Of a stretch of 64,000 bases of DNA, positions 44,552 to 52,981 are shown piece by piece (within the stretch, counting starts at the first letter, position 1; every line of letters starts with the position of its first letter). The stretch covers positions 62,001 through 126,000 of the forward strand of contig NZ_FXAR01000001.1 of assembly GCF_900177745.1 (NCBI RefSeq), read 5' to 3'. The DNA comes from Corynebacterium pollutisoli. Its GTDB lineage: Bacteria; Actinomycetota; Actinomycetes; Mycobacteriales; Mycobacteriaceae. Position numbers and translations under genes: made by a program. The notes beneath the pieces were generated by a model. The model did not search any database, was not told where the DNA came from, and was given only the letters and a program-made list of their open reading frames with translations.

Positions 44552-45910
44552 GTGAAGAGTTCCGTCGAGAAGCTGAGCGACACCCGCGTCAAGCTCACCG
44601 TCAACGTCCCCTTCGAGGACCTGAAGACTGAGATTGACCAGGCCTACTCGGCTATCGCCCAGCAGGTGTCCATCCCGGGTTTCCGTAAGGGCAAGGCTCC
44701 GCGCCAGCTCATCGACGCCCGTTACGGCCGCGGCCCTATCCTCGAGCAGGTCGTCAACGACATGCTGCCGGTCCAGTACCAGAAGGCCGTCGAGGAGAAC
44801 GAGATCGTCGCCATCGGCCAGCCGAGCGTCGACATCACCAAGATCGAGGACAACGAGTTCGTCGAGTTCACCGCCGAGGTCGACGTCCGCCCCGAGATCG
44901 AGGTCCCGGACTTCGCCGACCTGTCCGTCACCGTCCCGGCCATCGAGGTCGACGACGCTGCCGTCGACGAGGAGATCGACCGTCTCCGCGCCCGCTTCGG
45001 TGAGCTCAAGGACACCAAGCGCAAGCTCAAGACCGGCGACTTCGCCATCATCGACCTCAAGGCCACCGTCGACGGCGAGGTCGTCGACGAGGCCACCACC
45101 GAGGGCCTGTCCTACGAGGTCGGCCAGGGCGACCTCATCGACGGCCTCGACACCGCCCTCCGCGGCATGAAGACCGGTGAGGACAACGAGTTCACCACCA
45201 AGATCGTCGCCGGCGAGCACAAGGACAAGGAGGCCACCGTGGCCGTCCACGTCCAGCAGACCAAGGAGCGCAAGCTCCCGGACTTCGACGACGAGTTCGC
45301 GCAGCTCGCCTCCGAGTTCGACACCGCCGACGAGCTCCGCGACGCCACCAAGACCCAGGTCGAGGAGTCCAAGAAGGCCCAGCAGGCCGCCAACATCCGC
45401 GACGAGGTCCTCAAGGCCGCCCTGGCCAAGACCGACTTCGCCCTGCCGGAGTCCATCGTCGACGAGCAGGTCCACCAGCAGCTCCACCAGCTGCTCGGCC
45501 AGATGGCCCACGACGAGAAGGCCCTCGAGGAGGTCCTGAAGTCCCAGGGCATGACCCGCGAGGAGTTCGACAAGCAGGCCCGCGAGGACTCCGAGGAGGC
45601 CGTCCGCACCCAGCTGTTCCTGGACACCCTCGCCGAGCAGGAGAACCCGGAGGTCTCCCAGCAGGAGCTCACCGACCACATCCTGTTCACCGCCCAGTCC
45701 TACGGCATGGACCCGAACCAGTTCGTCGGCCAGCTGCAGCAGTCCGGCCAGATCGCGAACCTGTTCTCTGACGTCCGCCGCGGCAAGGCCCTCGCCGCCG
45801 CCATCTGCCGCGTCTCCGTCAAGGACGAGGCCGGCAACGACGTCGACCCGGCCGAGTACTTCGGTGACGAGCCGGAGGCTGAGGCTGACGCCGAGGCATC
45901 CGAGGACTAG
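44552..45910 (+). CDS. tig: Trigger factor
   Basis: A 452-residue ribosome-associated chaperone and peptidyl-prolyl isomerase that receives nascent chains at the tunnel exit. Domains: ribosome-binding tail with [12 protein letters not shown] (residues about 44-55), FKBP-type PPIase ([15 protein letters not shown], residues about 155-240) and a long helical chaperone part ending in a Glu/Asp-rich tail. GTG start with CAGGAGAG upstream. Codon use is highly biased (almost only CTC/CTG, GTC, GAG, AAG). It lies directly upstream of the clpP pair apart from the ADH insertion, as in many actinobacteria. Confidence 0.97.
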   Translation: MKSSVEKLSDTRVKLTVNVPFEDLKTEIDQAYSAIAQQVSIPGFRKGKAPRQLIDARYGRGPILEQVVNDMLPVQYQKAVEENEIVAIGQPSVDITKIEDNEFVEFTAEVDVRPEIEVPDFADLSVTVPAIEVDDAAVDEEIDRLRARFGELKDTKRKLKTGDFAIIDLKATVDGEVVDEATTEGLSYEVGQGDLIDGLDTALRGMKTGEDNEFTTKIVAGEHKDKEATVAVHVQQTKERKLPDFDDEFAQLASEFDTADELRDATKTQVEESKKAQQAANIRDEVLKAALAKTDFALPESIVDEQVHQQLHQLLGQMAHDEKALEEVLKSQGMTREEFDKQAREDSEEAVRTQLFLDTLAEQENPEVSQQELTDHILFTAQSYGMDPNQFVGQLQQSGQIANLFSDVRRGKALAAAICRVSVKDEAGNDVDPAEYFGDEPEAEADAEASED

Positions 45911-45924
45911 TCCTCACGCATGAC

Positions 45925-45958
45925 GCGCCCCCGACCATTGTGGTCGGGGGCGCTTTTT
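45925..45958 (+). terminator. Terminator after trigger factor
   Basis: GCGCCCCCGACCA (45925-45937) and TGGTCGGGGGCGC (45941-45953) form a perfect 13-bp stem with a three-base loop followed by TTTTT. Confidence 0.95.
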
Positions 45959-45974
45959 CTGTCCCACAATCCCT

Positions 45975-46094
45975 GGGCTCGGGGCTCGGGGCTCGGGGCT
46001 CGAGCGCGTCCCCTCGGGAGGGGCGGTTGGGCCCGTTCGTGGGCTCGGGATCACGGTGATCGCGACCGGACGATACCGAGCCCCGAGCCCCGAG
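45975..46094. repeat. GGGCTCG tandem repeats facing their complement
   Basis: Four tandem copies of GGGCTCG (45975-46003) are followed about 75 bp later by the inverted sequence CCGAGCCCCGAGCCCCGAG (46076-46094). The arms pair over 19 bases in several registers. It lies between the convergent tig and alcohol dehydrogenase genes; the right arm ends five bases before the dehydrogenase stop. Confidence 0.8.
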
Positions 46095-46098
46095 TGTG

Positions 46099-47046
46099 CT
46101 ACTCGAAGCTGGCGACGAGGCGTCCGACGACTTCACCGTTCTTCAGCTTCTCGATGCCCGCGGGGATCTCGTCGAAGCTGATCGTGGTGATGGTGGGATT
46201 GAGCTTGCCGGTTGCCATGTACTCGTACACGCCGGCGACGTCCTCCTTGGTGCCGCCGTTGGAACCGACGAGGCGCGCCTGGTTGAGGATGAGGGACTTG
46301 GTGGAGATGGTGGACTCCAGCTTGCCCATGCCGACGACGACCACGGTGCCGTCGCGACGGATGATGTCGACGGCCTCGGCGGTGGTGGTGTCGAAGCCGG
46401 CGAAGTCGACGATGACGTCGAAGGTGACGTCCTCGAACTCGGAGATGGACTTCTTCACGCCCTTGGCGCCGAGCTCCTCGGCCAGCGGCCAGACCTTCTC
46501 GTTGACCTCGGCGACGTAGACGTCGGCACCGGCGAGCATGGCGACGACCGCGCCGATCTGGCCGAGTCCGCCGAGTCCGATGATTCCGACGGTGTCACCC
46601 TCCTTGACTCCACCCTGGGTGATGACGGCAGCGTAGGAGGTCATGCCCGCGTCGGTGGCGGCGGCACCCTGGAGGAAGTCGACGTTGTCCGGCAGGGGGA
46701 CGAGTGCCTCGGCGGCGACGGTCATCTTCGGGGCGAAGCCGCCGTCGAAGGAGTAGCCGGGTGCGCCGGCCGGGGTGGTGGGGCAGACGCCGACGCGGTC
46801 GCCGACCTGGAAGTCGGTGACGCCGGGGCCGACCTCGGCGACGACGCCGGCGTTCTCGTGGCCGATGGTGATGGGGCGCTTGGCCAACATCGACAGCCAG
46901 CCCTCATCCTCCAGCAGGCCGACGTCGGAGTGGCACAGGCCGGCGGCTTTCATCTCCAGGACTACCTCTCCTTCACCGGCGGTCGGTTCGGGGACCTCGT
47001 TGAGGACGAGGGGCTCGTGGGTGTTGGTGAACTGCCATGCCTTCAT
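46099..47046 (-). CDS. MDR-type alcohol dehydrogenase lacking the structural-zinc lobe
   Basis: A 315-residue medium-chain dehydrogenase: catalytic zinc ligands in CHSD and GHENAG, Rossmann GLGGLGQIGAVVA and an adhP-like C-terminus (ARLVGSNGGTKEDVAGVYEYM). The usual four-Cys structural zinc loop after GDRVGV is missing (PTTPAGAPGYSFDGGFA instead), which explains the shorter length. It probably oxidises alcohols or reduces aldehydes with NAD(P). AAGGAG precedes the ATG. Confidence 0.88.
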   Translation of the reverse strand: MKAWQFTNTHEPLVLNEVPEPTAGEGEVVLEMKAAGLCHSDVGLLEDEGWLSMLAKRPITIGHENAGVVAEVGPGVTDFQVGDRVGVCPTTPAGAPGYSFDGGFAPKMTVAAEALVPLPDNVDFLQGAAATDAGMTSYAAVITQGGVKEGDTVGIIGLGGLGQIGAVVAMLAGADVYVAEVNEKVWPLAEELGAKGVKKSISEFEDVTFDVIVDFAGFDTTTAEAVDIIRRDGTVVVVGMGKLESTISTKSLILNQARLVGSNGGTKEDVAGVYEYMATGKLNPTITTISFDEIPAGIEKLKNGEVVGRLVASFE

Positions 47047-47211
47047 GCTGGGCTCCTTGGATATCAGTAATTGGTGACATGTCCCATAATACGCTTTCCA
47101 GGGAATGAGGGGGCGTCGATAAGCGTTGGGACGCTGTGAGCGAACAGAAGGGCGATCCGGGGACAGGCACTAGTACCCTGGGAGCCATCGAACAAAAGGA
47201 GTGAGACTGAC

Positions 47212-47811
47212 ATGACTGATCAGATCCGGATGACGTCCCCGGGTGCGGGCATGAACCTGGGCGACTCGGTGTACGAGCGTCTGCTGCGCGAGCGCATCAT
47301 TTTCCTCGGCCAGCAGGTCGACGACGAGATCGCCAACAAGATCTGCGCGCAGATCCTGCTGCTGTCCGCGGAGGACCCCACCCGCGACATCGCGCTGTAC
47401 ATCAACTCCCCGGGTGGTTCCGTCACCGCCGGTATGGCGATCTACGACACGATGAAGTACTCCCCGTGCGACATCGCCACCTACGGCATGGGCCTGGCCG
47501 CCTCAATGGGCCAGTTCCTGCTCTCCGGCGGCACGAAGGGCAAGCGTTTCGCCCTGCCGCATGCCCGCATCATGATGCACCAGCCGTCCGCCGGCGTCGG
47601 CGGCACCGCGGCGGACATCGCCATCCAGGCCGAGCAGTTCGCCCAGACCAAGCGCGAGATGGCCGAGCTCATCGCCGAGCACACCGGCCAGACCTTCGAG
47701 CAGATCACCAAGGACTCCGACCGTGACCGTTGGTTCACCGCCCAGGAGGCCAAGGAGTACGGACTCGTCGACCACGTCATCAGCCACGCTGAGGGCCCGA
47801 TCAGCAACTAG
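47212..47811 (+). CDS. clpP1: ATP-dependent Clp protease proteolytic subunit ClpP1
   Basis: A 199-residue subunit of the ClpP1P2 double-ring peptidase used with ClpC1/ClpX for regulated proteolysis. Catalytic Ser in [11 protein letters not shown], His in [12 protein letters not shown] and Asp in [23 protein letters not shown] lies before the ATG. Four bases separate its stop from the next ATG region; clpP2 follows directly. Confidence 0.97.
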   Translation: MTDQIRMTSPGAGMNLGDSVYERLLRERIIFLGQQVDDEIANKICAQILLLSAEDPTRDIALYINSPGGSVTAGMAIYDTMKYSPCDIATYGMGLAASMGQFLLSGGTKGKRFALPHARIMMHQPSAGVGGTAADIAIQAEQFAQTKREMAELIAEHTGQTFEQITKDSDRDRWFTAQEAKEYGLVDHVISHAEGPISN

Positions 47812-47826
47812 GGAATGAGAGAGAAC

Positions 47827-48453
47827 ATGATGAACAACTTCCAGATGCCCCAGTCGCGTTACGTCCTGCCCTCCTTCATCGAGCAGTCCGCCTACGGCAC
47901 CAAGGAGACCAACCCGTACGCGAAGCTGTTCGAGGAGCGCATCATCTTCCTGGGCACCCAGGTCGACGACACCTCCGCCAACGACATCATGGCGCAGCTG
48001 CTCGTGCTCGAGGGCCTCGACCCGGACCGTGACATCACCATGTACATCAACAGCCCGGGTGGTTCCTTCACCGCGCTCATGGCGATCTACGACACCATGC
48101 AGTACGTCCGCCCGGACGTCCAGACCGTCTGCCTCGGCCAGGCCGCCTCCGCCGCCGCCGTGCTGCTGGCCGCCGGCGCCCCGGGCAAGCGTGCCGCTCT
48201 GCCGAACGCGCGCGTGCTCATCCACCAGCCGGCCACCCAGGGCACCCAGGGCCAGGTGTCCGACCTGGAGATCCAGGCCGCGGAGATCGAGCGCATGCGT
48301 CGACTCATGGAGACCACACTGGCGCGTCACACCGGAAAGGACGCGGACCAGATCCGCATCGACACCGATCGCGACAAGATCCTCACCGCAGAGGAGGCCG
48401 TCGAGTACGGCATCATCGACACGGTCTTCGACTACCGCAAGCTCAACGCCTGA
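47827..48453 (+). CDS. clpP2: ATP-dependent Clp protease proteolytic subunit ClpP2
   Basis: A 208-residue ClpP2 ring subunit: [18 protein letters not shown] (the typical actinobacterial N-terminus), catalytic Ser in [11 protein letters not shown], His in [13 protein letters not shown] and Asp in [13 protein letters not shown]. The start at 47827 ([12 protein letters not shown]) matches the usual N-terminus; ATG 47815 is also in frame. Co-transcribed with clpP1. Confidence 0.95.
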   Translation: MMNNFQMPQSRYVLPSFIEQSAYGTKETNPYAKLFEERIIFLGTQVDDTSANDIMAQLLVLEGLDPDRDITMYINSPGGSFTALMAIYDTMQYVRPDVQTVCLGQAASAAAVLLAAGAPGKRAALPNARVLIHQPATQGTQGQVSDLEIQAAEIERMRRLMETTLARHTGKDADQIRIDTDRDKILTAEEAVEYGIIDTVFDYRKLNA

Positions 48454-48463
48454 CAGTCGCCGA

Positions 48464-48489
48464 AGGGGCCCTCCGGGGCCCCTTTTTTT
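48464..48489 (+). terminator. Terminator after clpP2
   Basis: AGGGGCCC (48464-48471) pairs with GGGCCCCT (48476-48483) and is followed by a run of T to 48489. A copy of the iterated word follows at 48494. Confidence 0.92.
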
Positions 48490-48566
48490 CATTGCTTATC
48501 GACGCCCACGTCCGGGTCCGCGGTCGATGGCCGGTACACAGTGCCGGCTGTCACCGTCGCGAGCGG

Positions 48567-49337
48567 TCAGTCCTCGTGCGGCGGGAGGATGGCCTCGGGG
48601 GACTCGGGGAGGATCTGGCCGCCGTCGATGACGAGGGTCTGGCCGGTGATGTAACCGGCCTCGCGGGTGGCCAGGAAGGTGGCGGCGTTGCCGATGTCGC
48701 GCGGGTCACCCAGGCGCAGGGCGGGGATGCCGCGGGCCATCTGCGCGAGGTACTCCTCGCCCTGAGCCTTGAGCCCCTCCGTGAGGATGTTGCCCGGCAG
48801 GACGCCGTTGATGGTGATGCCGTCGCGGGCGATCTCCAGGGCGGCACCGCGCAGGAAGCCCTGCTGTGCGGCCTTGGACGCGCCGTAGTGGGACCAGCCG
48901 GGGTAGCCGGTGTGGGAGCCGGTGATGGAGGTGGTGATGACGATGCGCCCGTAGCGCTCGCGGCGCATGTACGGCAGCACCTCCTGCACGACGACGAATG
49001 TGCTGCGGGTGTTGATGTCGAACATCCGGTTCCACTTCTCGTCGTCGAGTTCGTCGAGGGTGGCCTGCGGGAAGACGCCGGCGTTGGAGCACAGGATCTG
49101 GATGCCGCCGAACTCCTCGGCGACGTCCGCGAACACGGACCGCACCTGCTCGCGGTCGGTGACGTCGAGCTCGCGGGCGTGGGAGCCGGTCTCCTCGGCG
49201 GTCATCTGGGCGGCGGCGAGGTCGAGGTCGGCGATGATGACGGTCGCTCCGGCCTCGCGGAGTGATTCGACGATGCCGCGGCCGATGCCGGCGGCACCTC
49301 AGGTGACGATGGCGGTCTGGTTGCTCAGGTCGAACAT
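48567..49337 (-). pseudogene. SDR oxidoreductase gene with in-frame TGA near its start
   Basis: From the ATG at 49337 the frame reads MFDLSNQTAIVT, then TGA (49299-49301 on the complement), then GAAGIGRGIVESLREAGATVIIADLD and a complete SDR: CSNAGV, Ser in ITTSITGS, YGASKAAQQGF (Tyr-x3-Lys), and the C-terminal TGQTLVIDGGQ. The cofactor motif would be TGGAAGIG with GGA in place of TGA, one G to T change. Downstream translation could restart only at M(TAEETG) 49205, which lacks the Rossmann start, so the product is probably inactive. It lies where benE/benK lie in C. glutamicum (recollection). Confidence 0.82.
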
Positions 49338-49386
49338 GGGGCGCGACTCCTTCTGGGCGTGGGGTTCGGGTCGCTGTCCACGGTAC

Positions 49387-52062
49387 CTACAACTCGTCCA
49401 GCACCCGCGGCAGCTCATTCCTCGTGCGCACGCCGAGCTTCCGGTAGACGCGGGTGAGGTGGTACTCGACGGTCTTGGAGGAGAGGAACAGTTCGCGGGC
49501 GACCTCGCGGTTGGTGGCGCCCTCGGCGACGAGCTTGGCGATCTCCTCCTCCTGCGGGGTGAGCCCGCCGGCGCCGGTGGTGCGGGTGCCGAGGCCGCCG
49601 GCGCGGCGTTCGCGGTTGCATCGGTTGACGAACTCGGTGGCACCCATGGCGGCGAAGACGTCGCCGGCCCGGGCGAACGACTCGTCCGCCTGGCGACGCC
49701 GCCCCAGGCGACGCAGCACGCGGCCGTACTCGTAGAGGATGCGGGCCTGGTAGGTCGGCATGGTGAGGGTCTCGATCAGCTCGATGGCCTCCTCGAAGCG
49801 GCGGATTCCGCCCTCGATGTCACCGCGCTGCATGAGGATGCCGGCGCGGGGGACGGCGAGCTTGGCGTGGAGGGAGCCGATGCCGGACTCGGAGGCGCGT
49901 TCCTCGGCGATGGAGGTGATCTCGTCGGCGTCGTCGATACGCCCGGCGAGGACGAGGTGCTGGGCGTAGACGTCCTCCCACGGCCAGAAGCCGGGCTGAG
50001 AGATGTCGGTCTCCTGGGCGATGTTGACCAGGGTCTCACCGGCGCGGTTCATGCCGGAGACGTCGCCCTCGATGCCGCCGATGAGCAGGCGGCACATGGC
50101 CGAGGGGATGCGCTGGATGACGAAGGCGTCGTGGCTGAAGGTGAGGCGGTTGACGTAGGAGCGGGCGAGTTCGCGGTCGCCGCGGTAGGCGGCGATCTGC
50201 GCGCCGGTCCACAGGAGGATGGGCTCGAGGAAGCGGATGCCGAAGCGCTCGGCACGGGCCAGGCCGCGTTCGACGGTGCGCTCGGCCTCGCGATACTCGC
50301 CGAGGATGAACAGGGTGCGGGCGAGCCAGCCGTCCATCCACAGGGAGATGCGCTCGGAACCCTCGTTGCCGGGGTTGAACTGCAGGTAGCGGCGGGCGGC
50401 GACGGGGTCGTCGTGGACGAGGTGGATCCAGCCGGCGGCCATGTTGCGGCGCTGCGCCAGGGTGGGGGTCTCTCCGGGGAGGGGGACGTCCGGCGGGATG
50501 GAGCGGGTGAGCGCGGAGCGGCCGATCATGGAGATGTACTGGGCCTCGATGCGCGTCGGTGAGGTCTCGGGGGCCCAGTCGTCGGTGACGCCGGCCCAGT
50601 GGACGACCTTCTCGGGTTCCCAGTTGGCCAGGTGGACGAGCACCTTGCGGGAGGCGACGCGGGTGCGCATGGCGGCGTCGGTGGAGCGGGTCTCCTCGAG
50701 GGTGTCCCAGGCGCGGTCGATGAGGCTGACGGCCTCGGAGCGGCGGCCCTCGTGGAGGGCGAGGTAGCTGCGCATGGAGTCGACCTTGACGTCGCGGACG
50801 ACGCGCGAGAGGGTGCCGGCGTGGAGGCGGGCGCGCGGGATGTCGGCGGCGGCGATGAGCGCCTCGATGGAGTTGAGGTGCTGGTCGTGGGAGACGTCGG
50901 GGTGGGAGGCGACCTTGGCGGCGAGGGTGAAGGCGTCGGCGGCGTCGAGCCACTGGCCGGCGGCGCCGAGCTGTTCGCCGCGTTCGGCGAGCTGGCGGGC
51001 GGTGGCGTCGTCGGTGCCCTCGGTGCCCAGGGCCTCGTGGATGAGGGCGGAGTCGAGGTTGTTCTGCGCCCGGTGGTACTGGGCGGCGCGGCGGTGCAGG
51101 CGCGTGACCTGCGACGGGCCGGTGGTGGAGCGGATGACGGCGCGGTCGGTGGGGTGGGTGAAGCGGATGACCGGGTCGTCGGCGTTGGGCAGTAGTTCGA
51201 GGAGGTCGGCGGCGACGGCGGCGTCGAGAAGCGAGCCGTCGAGGTCGTCGGCGAGGAAGCGGATGAGGTCCGGGCTGCCGGTGCCGGTGCCGGGGAGGAT
51301 CGCCACGGCGGCGAGCACGGCGTCGACCTCGAGGCCGCGGGTGCGGCGTTCGAGGGCGGCGCGCCACGGCTTGGGGACGGGGATCTGGGGGTTGGACAGG
51401 CGCCAGTGGTCGGCGGGCGCGGCCTGCAGGACCTCCTGGATGCGGCCCGGGCGGCCGCCGGTGAGGTCGCGCAGTTCCGCGGCGGCCAGTGGCGACAGGT
51501 GCGCGCCGATGCTGGAGAGGGCGAGGGCGGAGACGTCCTCGACGTCGAGCGGGGCGAGGGTGACGGCGTGGTCGGCCATCTCCCGCAGGCGTGTCATGGG
51601 CAGGTCCTCGCTGGCGTCGTCCTTGTCGGAGGCGGTGAGGATGACCGCGACGCGGCCCTCCCGCAGGCGGCGGGTCGCCTCGACGAGTGCGCGGAGGGAG
51701 GTGACGTCGGCCCAGTGGGCGTCGTCGATGATGATGGCGGTGCGGGCGCCCTCGCGGTCGACGAGCTCGGTGAGGGAGTCGACGGCCTCGCGGTTCTCGG
51801 CGCGGTTGAGGATGTGGGAGAGCAGGTCGCCCTCGTTGTCGGCGTGCCAGGACAGGGCGGACACGCGGATGCCGGACCAGCCGGGCAGGGAGCGGGCGAT
51901 CTCCTTGACCAGGGAGGATTTGCCCGACCCGATGGGGCCGGTGATGAGGAAGAGCAGGCCGCCACCCGGCTCCAGATCGGTGGCCTCGTCGACGACCGTG
52001 CGGAGGATCTTGCCGGACGTCTGCTGCGAACCGAGGTTATGCGACGAATACACGATACCCAC
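49387..52062 (-). CDS. benR: LuxR-family AAA-type regulator of benzoate catabolism (BenR-like)
   Basis: An 891-residue large regulator (LAL type): Walker A GPIGSGKSS (residues 42-50), Walker B-like TAIIIDDAHWAD, a long helical/TPR part, and a C-terminal LuxR HTH (LTPQEEEIAKLVAEGATNREVARELFLSSKTV, about residues 833-865). From memory, corynebacterial benABCD clusters contain a LuxR-type benR at this position. GTG start with GGAAGGCAG upstream. It follows benD on the same strand after about 64 bp, so it may be part of the operon or separately expressed. It presumably activates benABCD in response to benzoate. Confidence 0.82.
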   Translation of the reverse strand: MGIVYSSHNLGSQQTSGKILRTVVDEATDLEPGGGLLFLITGPIGSGKSSLVKEIARSLPGWSGIRVSALSWHADNEGDLLSHILNRAENREAVDSLTELVDREGARTAIIIDDAHWADVTSLRALVEATRRLREGRVAVILTASDKDDASEDLPMTRLREMADHAVTLAPLDVEDVSALALSSIGAHLSPLAAAELRDLTGGRPGRIQEVLQAAPADHWRLSNPQIPVPKPWRAALERRTRGLEVDAVLAAVAILPGTGTGSPDLIRFLADDLDGSLLDAAVAADLLELLPNADDPVIRFTHPTDRAVIRSTTGPSQVTRLHRRAAQYHRAQNNLDSALIHEALGTEGTDDATARQLAERGEQLGAAGQWLDAADAFTLAAKVASHPDVSHDQHLNSIEALIAAADIPRARLHAGTLSRVVRDVKVDSMRSYLALHEGRRSEAVSLIDRAWDTLEETRSTDAAMRTRVASRKVLVHLANWEPEKVVHWAGVTDDWAPETSPTRIEAQYISMIGRSALTRSIPPDVPLPGETPTLAQRRNMAAGWIHLVHDDPVAARRYLQFNPGNEGSERISLWMDGWLARTLFILGEYREAERTVERGLARAERFGIRFLEPILLWTGAQIAAYRGDRELARSYVNRLTFSHDAFVIQRIPSAMCRLLIGGIEGDVSGMNRAGETLVNIAQETDISQPGFWPWEDVYAQHLVLAGRIDDADEITSIAEERASESGIGSLHAKLAVPRAGILMQRGDIEGGIRRFEEAIELIETLTMPTYQARILYEYGRVLRRLGRRRQADESFARAGDVFAAMGATEFVNRCNRERRAGGLGTRTTGAGGLTPQEEEIAKLVAEGATNREVARELFLSSKTVEYHLTRVYRKLGVRTRNELPRVLDEL

Positions 52063-52126
52063 GGTACTACCTGCCTTCCTTCATCTACCCTGGCGGGACC
52101 CTATGTCCCACCCTTGCCCTGTGGCG

Positions 52127-52981
52127 TCAGCCCTGGTCGCCGCCGGCCACCGGCAGGACGGTGCCGGTGATGTAGCTGGCCTCGCGGGAGGCCAGGAACA
52201 CGATCGGCGCCGCCTGCTCGGCGAGGGTGCCGTAGCGCTTGAACAGGGAGGACTCGATCGTCTGGTCGACGATCTGCTGGTACCACTCCTTCTCCTGCTC
52301 ACCCTCCGGGCCCGGTCCACGCTGGACCTTGCGGGCCGGGGCGAGGGTGCCGCCGGGGGCGGTGGCGACGACGCGCACACCCTTCTCGGCCGCCTCCAGC
52401 GCCAGCGCGGAGACCAGAGCGTTGACGCCGCCCTTCGCCGCCGCGTACGGCACGCGGTTGACACCGCGCGTGGCCACGGAGGACACGTTGACGATGGTGC
52501 CGCCACCGGCATCGATGAGCGCGGGCAGTTCCGCACGCACCGACCACAGGGTGGTGAACAGCGAGCGGCGGATCTCGGCCTCGATCTCCTCCGGCGCGTA
52601 GTGCTCGAAGGGTTTCGCCCAGATGGTGCCGCCGACGTTGTTGATCACCACGTCGAGCGAACCGAGCTTGTCGACGCCCGCCGCCACCATGTCCGCCGCG
52701 CCCTGCCAGGTCTCCAGGTCCGCTGTCGCGGACCCGACCGTGACACCGGTTTCCTGCGCCAGCTCCGCCGCGACCTCGTGGACGAGTTCGGAGCGGTCGA
52801 CGAGGAAGAGCGAGCCACCCTCGTAGGCGATGCGGTGGGCGACGGCCTGGCCGATGCCCTGCGCAGCGCCCGTGACCAGGACGTTCTGCCCGGCGAAACG
52901 GTCGGCGGTGACCAGGGCCGGCGGGCCGGAGATGCCCTCACCCTCCGGCATCTGGCCCTTCACCTGCTTCTTCTGCGTCAT
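52127..52981 (-). CDS. benD: Benzoate cis-diol dehydrogenase (1,6-dihydroxycyclohexa-2,4-diene-1-carboxylate dehydrogenase)
   Basis: A 284-residue SDR that oxidises benzoate cis-diol to catechol and CO2 with NAD. TGAAQGIG, NNVGGTIWAKPFEHYAPEEI, Ser in NVSSVATRG and YAAAKGGVNAL, with the end TGTVLPVAGG, are characteristic of BenD. ATG overlaps the benC stop by four bases. About 20 extra residues at the N-terminus compared with pseudomonad BenD. A GCTTGTCGACGC copy of the iterated word at 52666. Confidence 0.93.
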   Translation of the reverse strand: MTQKKQVKGQMPEGEGISGPPALVTADRFAGQNVLVTGAAQGIGQAVAHRIAYEGGSLFLVDRSELVHEVAAELAQETGVTVGSATADLETWQGAADMVAAGVDKLGSLDVVINNVGGTIWAKPFEHYAPEEIEAEIRRSLFTTLWSVRAELPALIDAGGGTIVNVSSVATRGVNRVPYAAAKGGVNALVSALALEAAEKGVRVVATAPGGTLAPARKVQRGPGPEGEQEKEWYQQIVDQTIESSLFKRYGTLAEQAAPIVFLASREASYITGTVLPVAGGDQG

